Shown: one piece after another, positions 42,995 to 51,447 of the stretch
How positions within the stretch are numbered: position 1 is the first letter of the stretch
How the letters are laid out: each line of letters begins with the position of its first letter
Assembly: GCA_050633105.1 (NCBI GenBank)
Contig: JBOEFW010000042.1
Coordinates: 10,199 to 74,198 of the forward strand
Reading direction: 5' to 3'
DNA length: 64,000 nucleotides
Source: Aureispira sp050633105
GTDB taxonomy: Bacteria; Bacteroidota; Bacteroidia; Chitinophagales; Saprospiraceae
Translations under genes and position numbers: made by a program
The notes under the pieces: generated by a model
The model's input: only the letters and a program-made list of their open reading frames with translations
The model's database searches: none
Told to the model about the DNA's origin: nothing

Positions 42995-44287
42995 TTATTC
43001 TTTTATTCTAAGCACTAAGCTATTCCATTGCCGCTCCTTTTCATCTGCAAGACAAGCGCCCTCAATAGCAGTAAAAAGAAACAAATCTCCTGGTTGAGCT
43101 TTTTCCAAGACAACTTTGATCGTCGATTGCAAAACAGCGCCTTCATTGATAATCTCTTCACGCAATTTCCCCTTCCGATAATACAAAAAAGAAAAACGAG
43201 TGACTTCACAACGTGCATCAAAGTCAAAGTTCTCTAACCAAGCCGTTAGAGCAGGTTCTTTAGAAAACGCGGCTAAGCCTATGGCTAATTCTTCTTTTGA
43301 TAAGGTACCATCCTTCAACTTACCCAAGGTTACTATTGGATTAGGAATGTGTTTTGCTCTAAATTTAAAGGGGTAAGATCTGCCATTACTAACATCTCGA
43401 ATAACAATGTTCACTTCTCCGCTCTTCCTACAAGTCACCACATAATGACCACTCCTCTGGTATTTAACCGTAGCACCAGAAATAGATACCTTCAAATTTT
43501 CAGGAGCAATATCAGAAGTAGTTACTACAATAGGATTATCTACACCCACAAAAAGTACATTCATTTTAGTCCCTGCGATACTTACACCAGAACTTTTAAT
43601 TCGATAGGACACTTTTTTAGAAAGTTTTTTAATTGTCTCTTTTTCTGAGTCTTTAATGCTTACACTAATTGTGTAATATTTTCGTCCAACAGAAGTACTA
43701 GAAGCGGTATACAAAGATTGATTATCGGTAACAACTAAGGAGCTCCCTCCCACACTAACGCTACAACTGTATTCTTTGGGAAGCGCCTGATTTAGACGAA
43801 TTCTTGCCTTATACTGTTCTCCTAATAGTATCTCTGAATCTTCTGCCTCTACCACTATATCTAAATATTCAGATAGTGGAGGAGCATTTTCTATAGAAGA
43901 AGTATTCTCCTTAGTTTTAGCCATCTCTACATTGGAGCTCTTGACGTAATAGGAACCTTTTTTTGTCAAGACTTGAACACTCCCATTATCTCTATTTTTA
44001 AGCGTTATTCTAACAGTATAAGATTTCTCTCCGACCGTTTGCGCACTAGCAGTATACCGTCCTTGGCCATTTTTTATGCCTAAATAACGCCCGTTCACAG
44101 CAATACTAAAGCCATAAGGAACAATTTGGTTAAAGCCAATTAGGGCTTCATAAGTTTCTCCTAATTGTATCTCTGTTTTTTTAGCTTCGATTACTATTTC
44201 TAAATCTTCAATAGAAAAATCTTGAGCAGATACACTACAATTCCCATTGATTACTATAAAAAAAAGGCAGGCAATAAAAAAACGCAT
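42995..44287 (-). CDS. exported GldM-like domain protein heading the membrane array
   Basis: 430 residues from ATG 44287, which begins directly with a signal peptide (MRFFIACLFFIVINGNCSVS, cleavage after SAQ); the longer frame adds an unlikely leader. Two related Ig-like repeats follow (about 35-120 and 140-230): ITVNG-type 'IAVNGRYLGIKNGQGRYTAS' and 'VSVGGSSLVVTDNQSLYTAS'. Then comes a domain starting MNVLFVGVDNPIVVTTSDI with FKFRAKHIPNPIVTLGKL, the characteristic GldM C-terminal pattern. GldM is the periplasm-spanning rotor/adaptor of T9SS and gliding; this protein has its periplasmic domains but a cleavable signal instead of the GldM membrane helix. It is a paralogue, not gldM itself. Confidence 0.82.
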   Translation of the reverse strand: MRFFIACLFFIVINGNCSVSAQDFSIEDLEIVIEAKKTEIQLGETYEALIGFNQIVPYGFSIAVNGRYLGIKNGQGRYTASAQTVGEKSYTVRITLKNRDNGSVQVLTKKGSYYVKSSNVEMAKTKENTSSIENAPPLSEYLDIVVEAEDSEILLGEQYKARIRLNQALPKEYSCSVSVGGSSLVVTDNQSLYTASSTSVGRKYYTISVSIKDSEKETIKKLSKKVSYRIKSSGVSIAGTKMNVLFVGVDNPIVVTTSDIAPENLKVSISGATVKYQRSGHYVVTCRKSGEVNIVIRDVSNGRSYPFKFRAKHIPNPIVTLGKLKDGTLSKEELAIGLAAFSKEPALTAWLENFDFDARCEVTRFSFLYYRKGKLREEIINEGAVLQSTIKVVLEKAQPGDLFLFTAIEGACLADEKERQWNSLVLRIKE

Positions 44288-44366
44288 CTTGTTTGATTTT
44301 GTGTATAATATATTTTTTTTCACAAAAAAGTATTTGAAAAATTCTAAAAAAGGAAAAATCAACCTA

Positions 44367-44432
44367 AGAGTTTGTTTAAAATGTANNTCATAAAGGCTTG
44401 TTTTTCTTTGATAACAAATTTAAACTGGCTCT
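44367..44432 (+). repeat. dispersed repeat, copy 2 (2 Ns inside)
   Basis: Left end AGAGTTTGTTTAAAAT; right part 44388-44432 (45 bases) is identical to 57580-57624 of copy 3. Two Ns at 44386-44387. The copy is much shorter than the others, so the N pair may stand for a collapsed interior. Its last two bases form part of the stop codon (TAG) of the adjacent leftward gene. Confidence 0.8.
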
Positions 44433-45048
44433 AAGCAGCTAATTCTAGTTTCATTGCTTGTTGATATTGCTTCGCCCAACGCTTGCGGCCACAAGCCTCT
44501 AATGCTTTAAACGCAAAATTTAATGAACGTTCCTCTATGACCAACGCTTGATCTGCGGGAATATCTTTGGGCAAGACCTGAAGGACAGCCTTAGCATTAA
44601 CCGCTGCTGTAATTTGTCGGCACAACTCCAAGAAGGGAACAATAGTTTCTTCCGCCATGACTTGTTGCTGTTTTTTGTCTTCTTGGTAATAATCCATCCA
44701 AAACTGCACTGCGCGGGCTACTTTTGGGCGATAATTCTGCATCAACCCATGTGTGAGTTGGTACCGTTGTTGGCGAACAGCTTTGCTATCATCAGCTAAT
44801 ACTGCTTGTTCCAATAGCTGAGTACAGCGGCGCAAGTATTCTTTTTCATGGTCCAATTGCTCTTGCATCGCGATAAAGGTGTTGCTAGCTGTCACATTGG
44901 TTTCTTTTTTCTGTTGCTCTAAGGCTGCTAAAGCCTTGGCTTGGCGGCTACGAGTCAGCAACCAAGTTATCAATACTACAACCATAAAGCCCAAAATATT
45001 GAGCCAATAGAAGGCAGCATCTGCTTGTAATTGTTCTAAGAGTGTCAT
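44431..45048 (-). CDS. membrane-anchored coiled-coil protein, unknown function
   Basis: 205 residues. One membrane helix near the N-terminus (about 14-32, LNILGFMVVVLITWLL) is followed by a charged helix with coiled-coil character (SRQAKALAALEQQKKE; LDHEKEYLRRCTQLLEQAV) and a helical, probably cytoplasmic C-terminal part. I do not recognise it. Its stop codon overlaps the end of repeat copy 2, so the natural 3' end may have been replaced when the repeat arrived. Confidence 0.7.
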   Translation of the reverse strand: MTLLEQLQADAAFYWLNILGFMVVVLITWLLTRSRQAKALAALEQQKKETNVTASNTFIAMQEQLDHEKEYLRRCTQLLEQAVLADDSKAVRQQRYQLTHGLMQNYRPKVARAVQFWMDYYQEDKKQQQVMAEETIVPFLELCRQITAAVNAKAVLQVLPKDIPADQALVIEERSLNFAFKALEACGRKRWAKQYQQAMKLELAA

Positions 45049-45223
45049 AGGTTTCTTGTGTTTCAGGCGTGTATGGGATCATTCTATGAGGTATACTTTC
45101 TTTATCAAGAAAAAAACAAAAGTATTCCTTCCCTTTAAATAACCTCTGTCGTAGAAAGATAATTCATTGTAGGAGTATTTTCATTAAAATAAGTGGGCTT
45201 TTCCTAACAATAAATTGGTTGTA

Positions 45224-45715
45224 TTAAGCACAACAACGCTTGTATTTTTTGCCACTGCCACAAGGACATGGGGCATTTCTTGCTACTTTTTGACGGCGTA
45301 CAGGGGTATTCTTAACCACAGGTGGTCGCCCTTGTACAAAATACCAAACCCCTTCCTCTTTCTTAAAATAAGAATACTCATCGTGGACTTTAGCGACACC
45401 ATCTTGCTCATATAAAGCTCTGAACAAGACATAACCTTCTTCATCCGTTGTCCCTCCTTGATGGGTCTCTAGGACATCTAATTGCTTCCAAGTAGTACTA
45501 GTTACCCAGTTTACTATTTCTTGGTGGTGATCGGCGCGATATGTGCTAACATGAGTAGTTTTAACAATAAAATCTGCCTCATTTAAAACATGGGCAGTAT
45601 AACGGGCACGCATCAATGATTCCGCCGTTGGTGCCGTGGACGCATTTTCTATAATAGGTTGGCAACAAGCAGCATAAGCATTGCCACTACCACAAGGACA
45701 GGCTTCTAAACGCAT
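45224..45715 (-). CDS. ychJ: YchJ family (UPF0225) SEC-C motif protein
   Basis: 163 residues with a zinc-binding SEC-C motif at each end: CPCGSGNAYAACC (residues 6-18) and CPCGSGKKYKRCC at the C-terminus. Between them lies the NTF2-like YchJ middle domain (AESLMRARYTAHVL, a family hallmark; VHDEYSYFKKEEGVWYF). The function is unknown. It starts 1 bp after the stop of the upstream VF530-type gene, so the two are coupled. Confidence 0.9.
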   Translation of the reverse strand: MRLEACPCGSGNAYAACCQPIIENASTAPTAESLMRARYTAHVLNEADFIVKTTHVSTYRADHHQEIVNWVTSTTWKQLDVLETHQGGTTDEEGYVLFRALYEQDGVAKVHDEYSYFKKEEGVWYFVQGRPPVVKNTPVRRQKVARNAPCPCGSGKKYKRCCA

Positions 45716-45716
45716 A

Positions 45717-45938
45717 CTAATAATTTTGGAGGGTTTGTTTGTATAGATCTTCTACTTTTTTGCGAGCCCAAGGCGTTCGTCTCAAGAATTTGAGGCTAGA
45801 TTTGATGCTGGGATCGTTATTAAAACAGCGAATATCAATTTTATAGCCCAAATGTTCCCAGCCTAGATGCTCTACTAGGTATTCTAGGATCATCAAAAGT
45901 GTTTTGCCGTGCATTGGGTCTTTAGAAGGTGGTTGCAT
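45717..45938 (-). CDS. VF530 family DNA-binding protein (DUF2132)
   Basis: 73 residues from ATG 45938; the longer frame has no family match in its extra part. The whole protein follows the VF530 pattern: SKDPMHGKTLLMILEYLVEH, LGYKIDIRCF and SSLKFLRRTPWARKKVE. The family folds as a small helical domain reported to bind DNA. It is the first gene of a pair with the YchJ homologue. Confidence 0.9.
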   Translation of the reverse strand: MQPPSKDPMHGKTLLMILEYLVEHLGWEHLGYKIDIRCFNNDPSIKSSLKFLRRTPWARKKVEDLYKQTLQNY

Positions 45939-46129
45939 ATCAGTTTTTTTGTGTGGTACCAGACAACAGTAGTTGGTTACAATTCTCATCCAAAGATAAG
46001 AACTACTTCTAGAACTATTAAATGTAGCATTTTTCGGATTATGTTGTTATATTTAGCTGCTTATAAATAAGGACTATTTTGCAGAACGCAATTGCTGCGA
46101 TATTACTCCCTTCACAACCAATACTTGTA

Positions 46130-48811
46130 ATGACCACCTCCCCTCAACACCAAGCCTTAGAAACACTCTTTTTTTCCAATTTGGATGCCTTGCGTGGTGT
46201 CTGGGATGCCAATAATGCGAGTAGCGTGCTACTCTCGCTCGTTTTTTACAAACGTGTATTGGCCCTATGTCAAGAAGGAGAACTCCCCTTCTTAACCACC
46301 CTTCCTAGCGATTATCAATGGAGTGATAATTTTAAATTGTATGCCGTACAAGACACCCCGCAAGCCATTGTTCAATTAACACAAACCTTGCTGGCCTTTT
46401 CTAAACGGAACCCTCTTTTAGATAATATTTTTGCGCCCTTCTCCCTCGCGTTAAGAGAAGAAAAAAATGGACAACTGTTGTTGCAAGTCGTCTTATTGTT
46501 AGAAGAGTTAGATTTTTCTAAAAGCACCATTTCAATTGAAGAATTTGGATACTTTTTTGACAATGCCTTATATAAAACGGCTCTTCGAGCAGGGAAAATT
46601 GGTGTCAAGCGCACCACTCCCAAATCTATCAATCAACTCTTGGTAGCCTTGGCAAATCCACAACCACAGGAAATCATTTATGACCCCACAGCAGGGCAAG
46701 GCTCCACCTTGATTGCTTTTCTAAAAAATTGCCCAGAACTACACATTCATGGACAAGAGAAAAACATTCATATTTGGGCACTTTGCAAAATGAATCTGTG
46801 GGCCAATGGCGCTTATCAGGCCTCCATTAGTAATAAAGATGCGCTAATAGAACCAGAGGTATTGCAACCCAAAGCAGATATTGCGATAGCACATTTTCCT
46901 TTTGGAAAAGATCAACCCAGTGAGTTAATTCGACAACAATCCTACACTTTTATTCCCTTTGATGTCAATACCCCACAAGTAGCAGGCAACAGTTTATTTG
47001 TGCAGCAAATGCTTTCTAGAGTGAAGGAAGATACAGGACGCCTGCTTGCGATTTTGCCCATTCAAGCCTTGACCAATGATCGAGAAGACCGAAAGCTCCG
47101 TGAATTTCTTATTCGTAGAGACCTGTTAGAAGCAGTCATTACCTTGCCTTATGGCTTATTGCAAACTACAGGGATTCCTATTTGCATTCTAGTTATTAAT
47201 CAGAAAAAAGAAACCTCTAAGAAAGAGCAGGTATTGTTTATTAATGGTGCAAACCTGCAAGTCAAAACACAGTATAAATTAAAACGTCGCTTGACCTCTG
47301 AACACATAGAGGCCATTGCGAAGGTCTTGCACCAACAGCAAGTGCCTCAGCTTTCTGAGTTAGAAGCTTGCCTCTCTAGGGTACCCATTCATCGTGTTAT
47401 TCTGAATGAATACAACCTAGACGCCAAACGGTATGCCTCTCCTTTTATCACCCAACTCAAAGCGCTAGATGCGCATGGAAAGCTCATTCAATTAGAACAT
47501 ATTTTTCGTTCAGAGCGTCCTCATTTATGGTTTGATGAAACGCCACAACAAGACTTGCCCTATGTTCGACCAGAGAATTTAAGTGTTTCTATTACCAACT
47601 ATCTCATTGAGATTCATAATATCCCTACAACTAGCCAAGTAAAGCAAGTCGCTGGTCGCATGATTAATGAATCCATGTTGTTGATTAATCGTTCTGGGCG
47701 CCGTTTCAAGGCCAGTTATTTCATCTATAACCAACTCCCTATTCTAGTCAATGAGGACATCATGACCTTTCGAGTAGATGAGGAAAAAGTGCTCATTGAA
47801 TATCTATTGTTGCAACTGCATGACAGTTTGTTTATCCAGCAACTCAATATGTACAAAACCGATGATCAACATAAGATTATTCGAGAAGGACAATTTGAAT
47901 TATTACAAATCAATTTACCCTCTTTAGAGGAACAAGCGCAGATTATTCGGGAAACCAAAATTCGCTTATTACAAGAAGAAGAGCAAAAAGTAGAGCAACT
48001 AAGAAAGGATCTCAACTTGGGCAAACAACAAGCACAGAGCAAACAGCACAAGATTATTTCCTCTCTCCAACACGAATTGGGTAACCGTCTTCCTGCTGTT
48101 TTAACAGAAATTAAAAACCTCAAAGACTATCTTCGAGATAAGGAAGAAGATGAGAGTAGTGTTGTCTTTTCAGAACCTATTTTTCCTGTCTTTCAAGGAG
48201 AGGATGTCAGTAGTATAGATAGTTTAGGCACGGTTATCGGTAGAATTGAAGCCATGTTAGTGCATTCGATTAATAGTTTAGACTCTACCAGTGATATTAT
48301 CAAAGCAGATCGAAGCAAACTCAATCTACAACGCCTCAAAATCAAAGATTTTTTAGAAGAAATCCAACAGACTTATGCGGCAGATGAAGTTTTTATCATT
48401 AGAATTGAAGTCGAAGAAGACCAGCATGGGAATGAAATTCCCATTTATGCGCCTTTGGACAAAACACAAATGACTACGTTGCTCACTAATTTGATTGACA
48501 ATGCCAAGCGACATGGTTTTAAAAATACGCGCAAGCACTACACCATTCATTTTAAGATTGGTTTATCAGCGGATCAACAGGAAGTTGTTTTAGAGTATAA
48601 GAATGATGGAACCGCGTTTCCTAGTCATTTTTCTTTTGAAGACTTTATCAGTTATGGCAACTATGCAGGGAATTCAGGGCATTCGGGCATTGGCGGGTAT
48701 CTTGTCCATCAAATTATAGACAACCACAACGGTAATATTGCTTATCGTCCTCCTTCTGATCCACACGATCCTTTTAAAGTTCATTTTGAAATCACCTTAC
48801 CAGCCATTTAA
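46130..48811 (+). CDS. fusion of HsdM-like pseudo-methylase, HsdS-like region and histidine-kinase-like module
   Basis: 893 residues from ATG 46130 (the frame extends to a TTG 51 bp upstream). Residues about 20-170 resemble the HsdM helical N-domain. SAM-binding motif I is DPTAGQGSTL (185-194), but motif IV, normally NPPF/Y, reads AHFPFG (254-259), so the catalytic Asn is lost. GNSLFVQQML and LLEAVITLPYGLLQTTGIP confirm the HsdM fold. Residues about 450-610 look like an HsdS recognition half, ending LPSLEEQAQII plus a long coiled coil. HELGNRL (648-654) resembles a histidine-kinase H-box; the ATPase has N-box LIDNAKRHG (788-796), NDG (825) and GHSGIGG (850-856). No restriction gene is adjacent. 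It is probably a DNA- or nucleotide-sensing regulator or defence protein; its role is unknown. Confidence 0.8.
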   Translation: MTTSPQHQALETLFFSNLDALRGVWDANNASSVLLSLVFYKRVLALCQEGELPFLTTLPSDYQWSDNFKLYAVQDTPQAIVQLTQTLLAFSKRNPLLDNIFAPFSLALREEKNGQLLLQVVLLLEELDFSKSTISIEEFGYFFDNALYKTALRAGKIGVKRTTPKSINQLLVALANPQPQEIIYDPTAGQGSTLIAFLKNCPELHIHGQEKNIHIWALCKMNLWANGAYQASISNKDALIEPEVLQPKADIAIAHFPFGKDQPSELIRQQSYTFIPFDVNTPQVAGNSLFVQQMLSRVKEDTGRLLAILPIQALTNDREDRKLREFLIRRDLLEAVITLPYGLLQTTGIPICILVINQKKETSKKEQVLFINGANLQVKTQYKLKRRLTSEHIEAIAKVLHQQQVPQLSELEACLSRVPIHRVILNEYNLDAKRYASPFITQLKALDAHGKLIQLEHIFRSERPHLWFDETPQQDLPYVRPENLSVSITNYLIEIHNIPTTSQVKQVAGRMINESMLLINRSGRRFKASYFIYNQLPILVNEDIMTFRVDEEKVLIEYLLLQLHDSLFIQQLNMYKTDDQHKIIREGQFELLQINLPSLEEQAQIIRETKIRLLQEEEQKVEQLRKDLNLGKQQAQSKQHKIISSLQHELGNRLPAVLTEIKNLKDYLRDKEEDESSVVFSEPIFPVFQGEDVSSIDSLGTVIGRIEAMLVHSINSLDSTSDIIKADRSKLNLQRLKIKDFLEEIQQTYAADEVFIIRIEVEEDQHGNEIPIYAPLDKTQMTTLLTNLIDNAKRHGFKNTRKHYTIHFKIGLSADQQEVVLEYKNDGTAFPSHFSFEDFISYGNYAGNSGHSGIGGYLVHQIIDNHNGNIAYRPPSDPHDPFKVHFEITLPAI

Positions 48812-48821
48812 ATCTACTTGT

Positions 48822-49772
48822 ATGCAGACTACAAAAATAGCCATTGGAATAGACATTGGAGGCACCAACATCGTTTGGGGAATTGTCAATGAACAAGGAA
48901 CCGTTTTACAAAAAGGCAACTGGTCAACCAGCCATTATCCACAAGCAGAAGGATTTGTTCAACAAGCCGCTCAAACCATTCACGAATTACTTTTGGCCAA
49001 TTCCAATTATGAATTAGCAGGTATTGGTATTGGCGCGCCCAATGGTAATTACTTTAACGGCACGATTGAATTTGCCCCCAACCTAGTTTGGAAAGGAATT
49101 GTCCCACTCAAAGCCTTGTTTCAACAATATTTTGAAGTACCTGTTTGGGTAACCAATGACGCCAATGCTGCTGCCATTGGAGAACAACAATTTGGTGCCG
49201 CCAAAGGACAAGACAATTTTGTTATTGTTACTTTGGGAACAGGAGTTGGAAGTGGTTTTGTGGTGAATGGAGCCTTAGTCTACGGACACGATGGTTTTGC
49301 AGGAGAATTGGGGCACACGATTGTAGAACGACAAGGGCGAAATTGCGGCTGTGGCCGTTTGGGCTGTCTAGAAACCTACGCCTCAGCCACAGGAATTGTT
49401 CGAACAGCGGTAGAGCGTCTGGCCGCTTACAAAGGAAAAAGCTTACTGCAAGAAGAAAAGGCTATAACAGCCAAAAGCATTGCAGTTTGTGCGACACAGG
49501 GAGATGCTCTAGCCTTAGAAATTTTTGACTTCACCGCACAACAATTAGGTTTTAGCTTAGCCAATATGGTGGCGATTACTAGTCCTGCTTTGATTGTTTT
49601 GTTTGGCGGTTTAGCCAATGCTGGGGAGTTGATTTTGTCCCCCACTAAGCGCTATATGGAAGATAACTTATTGAATATCTTTCAGAATAAAATACCCATT
49701 GTCCGTTCTACTATTCCAGAGAACGATGCGGCTATTTTGGGGTCTGCGGCTTTGGTTTGGAAGAACAAGTAA
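48822..49772 (+). CDS. ROK family sugar kinase (glucokinase-like)
   Basis: 316 residues from ATG 48822, 10 bp after the preceding stop; the longer frame overlaps that gene. IAIGIDIGGTNIVWGIVN is the ATP-binding motif. The catalytic Asp is in WVTNDANAAA, GTGVGSGFVVNG is the sugar/phosphate loop, and ELGHT with CGCGRLGCLE supplies the zinc site of ROK kinases. It phosphorylates glucose or a related hexose. Close spacing suggests co-transcription with the methylase-kinase fusion, although their functions seem unrelated. Confidence 0.94.
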   Translation: MQTTKIAIGIDIGGTNIVWGIVNEQGTVLQKGNWSTSHYPQAEGFVQQAAQTIHELLLANSNYELAGIGIGAPNGNYFNGTIEFAPNLVWKGIVPLKALFQQYFEVPVWVTNDANAAAIGEQQFGAAKGQDNFVIVTLGTGVGSGFVVNGALVYGHDGFAGELGHTIVERQGRNCGCGRLGCLETYASATGIVRTAVERLAAYKGKSLLQEEKAITAKSIAVCATQGDALALEIFDFTAQQLGFSLANMVAITSPALIVLFGGLANAGELILSPTKRYMEDNLLNIFQNKIPIVRSTIPENDAAILGSAALVWKNK

Positions 49773-49801
49773 ACCCTAAAAATAAAACGACCTAAACTAT
49801 C

Positions 49802-50560
49802 ATGACAAAAACACTCCTTCTACTACTTGGCATTTTGTCCTACTTTAATGCTACAGCACAAAAATTAGATAATTGCACACAATGTTCTTCTAAAAAATAC
49901 GAGCAACGCAATCTTACAGAAAACAAGCTTTATGAAATCGTCTTGCTACGAAATGAGATTTTTGCACGACATCATTATAGCTTCAAAAACCAAAGATTAC
50001 AAGAATACTACGAACAATATAACTGGTACCATCCCTATCCTAAACAGCCTATAAAGCAAGTACATTTGAATTCCACGGAGCAATGGAATGTTGATCTATT
50101 TAAGGCGAAAGAAAAAGCCATCAAAAAAAATAGAGCACTTCTAGAAAATGCATTAAAACAATTAAAACAAGTTATAGTACGACACGATGAAGCGGCTATT
50201 CAAACCATCTTTAACAATGTCGTTGAGAAGAGCTCCCCAACGCTCTATTTAGAGTTAGTAAGGGTGCTAGAGAAAGTATTCCGTTCCATTAATATAAACG
50301 ATATAAATTGGCACAAAGGCCGCGCTCAATACGAGATACGCATAGATAATGGGTTCTCTATTTCGTCCAAGAGTATACACCTAGAGGGCAATACCATCTC
50401 TGTTTTATATACCAATCCTATGACAAATTCTAGCCTGATGGAGGACGATGCCTTTGAGTATCCAAGTGATTATCATTCTGAAGAAGAGAATACAATTGGC
50501 GCTGAATTTGAATTAAAAAACGGGAAATTACTTTTAGTTCGCTTGATTTTGGCGGGATAA
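49802..50560 (+). CDS. exported YARHG-domain protein
   Basis: 252 residues with a signal peptide (KTLLLLLGILSYFNATAQ). Residues about 50-90 form a YARHG domain: LRNEIFARHHYSFKNQRLQ (the family has ARHG; here the Gly is His), then YEQYNWYHPYP. YARHG is a small extracellular domain of unknown function, thought to act at the peptidoglycan. The rest is a helical linker and a beta-rich tail with no match. A bidirectional hairpin follows 30 bp after the stop. Confidence 0.8.
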   Translation: MTKTLLLLLGILSYFNATAQKLDNCTQCSSKKYEQRNLTENKLYEIVLLRNEIFARHHYSFKNQRLQEYYEQYNWYHPYPKQPIKQVHLNSTEQWNVDLFKAKEKAIKKNRALLENALKQLKQVIVRHDEAAIQTIFNNVVEKSSPTLYLELVRVLEKVFRSININDINWHKGRAQYEIRIDNGFSISSKSIHLEGNTISVLYTNPMTNSSLMEDDAFEYPSDYHSEEENTIGAEFELKNGKLLLVRLILAG

Positions 50561-50589
50561 ATCCCATAAAGTCCTTCCACCTTTCTAAA

Positions 50590-50629
50590 AACCCCAAATT
50601 TTAGCTGATGCTACAATTTGGGGGTTTTT
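50590..50629. terminator. bidirectional terminator between YARHG gene and paaC
   Basis: CCCCAAATT (50592-50600) pairs with AATTTGGGG (50615-50623), a 14-base loop between, with A/T tracts on both flanks. It sits between two convergent genes and can end both the YARHG transcript and the leftward paa operon. Confidence 0.7.
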
Positions 50630-50648
50630 ATTTGTCTTTAGAACAACA

Positions 50649-51410
50649 CTACCATTCCATATTTGGATAAGCGCGTTGCATCCATTGCATTTCTGCTAAG
50701 ATCAAGCCCATTTGCTCCGTATGGTGGCCTTGTTTTCCTCCTTTTTGAATCCAACCATCAGCAGGACGTATTAAGGTCGCTTCTGTTAGAATAGCGTTCA
50801 CACGTTCTTCCCAAAGCGTTTTTATGGCGGCTAAATCTACGCCGATGCCCGCTTCATGCATTTGCTTGTCGATGTCATCTGCAGCAAATAATTCACCTGC
50901 GTAAGGCCATAAATCATTCAGCGCTTCTTGCATTTTTTTGTGGCTCTCTGGAGTTCCATCGCCTAAGCGAATCACCCATTCTGCACTATAACGGTAATGG
51001 TAATTCAATTCTTTGATCGATTTTTCTGCAATCGCTACCAGTTGTTTGTCCGTACTGTTGCACAACGCGGCATAAAAGTGATAGTTGAAACTGTCGTACA
51101 AGAATTGACGGGCGATTGTTTCCGCAAAATTACCATTGGGTTGTTCTACCAACAATACGTTTTTAAATTCGCGAATATCTCGTAAAAATGCCAAATCGTC
51201 TTCTGAACGGCCTTTATCTTCAACCTCGGCAGCATATTGCAACAAAGAACGAGAGTGACCAACTAAATCCAGAGCAATATTGGTCAATCCAATATCTGTT
51301 TCTAAGCTAGGACCATGTCCACACCACTCCGATACACGGTGTCCTAAAATCAAGGCATTATCCGCAATACGCAGCACATAATCTAATAAGGCTTGTTGTT
51401 TATTTTCCAA
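50649..51410 (-). CDS. paaC: phenylacetyl-CoA epoxidase subunit PaaC
   Basis: 253 residues. PaaC is the structural partner of PaaA in the di-iron epoxidase that opens phenylacetyl-CoA. The family pattern is seen in LRIADNALILGHRVSEWCGH, LETDIGLTNIALDLVGHSR and YHYRYSAEWVIRLGDGT. The start is a TTG: a stop codon lies two codons upstream and no ATG occurs in the first two thirds, so the TTG is forced. It is last in the operon paaA-TPR-paaB-LRR-paaC, 37 bp after the LRR gene, and is followed by a terminator. No paaD follows it. Confidence 0.94.
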   Translation of the reverse strand: MENKQQALLDYVLRIADNALILGHRVSEWCGHGPSLETDIGLTNIALDLVGHSRSLLQYAAEVEDKGRSEDDLAFLRDIREFKNVLLVEQPNGNFAETIARQFLYDSFNYHFYAALCNSTDKQLVAIAEKSIKELNYHYRYSAEWVIRLGDGTPESHKKMQEALNDLWPYAGELFAADDIDKQMHEAGIGVDLAAIKTLWEERVNAILTEATLIRPADGWIQKGGKQGHHTEQMGLILAEMQWMQRAYPNMEW

Positions 51411-51447
51411 AATCTATACTATTTTAATCGACTAAAAGGTAATTGGC

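Noticed and set aside
42995..44287. True gldM of the T9SS core
   Set aside because: It has a cleavable signal peptide instead of the GldM membrane helix, and gldK, gldL and gldN are not adjacent.
46130..48811. Complete type I restriction-modification system
   Set aside because: No hsdR or other nuclease is nearby and methylase motif IV is degraded, so a working R-M system is not supported.
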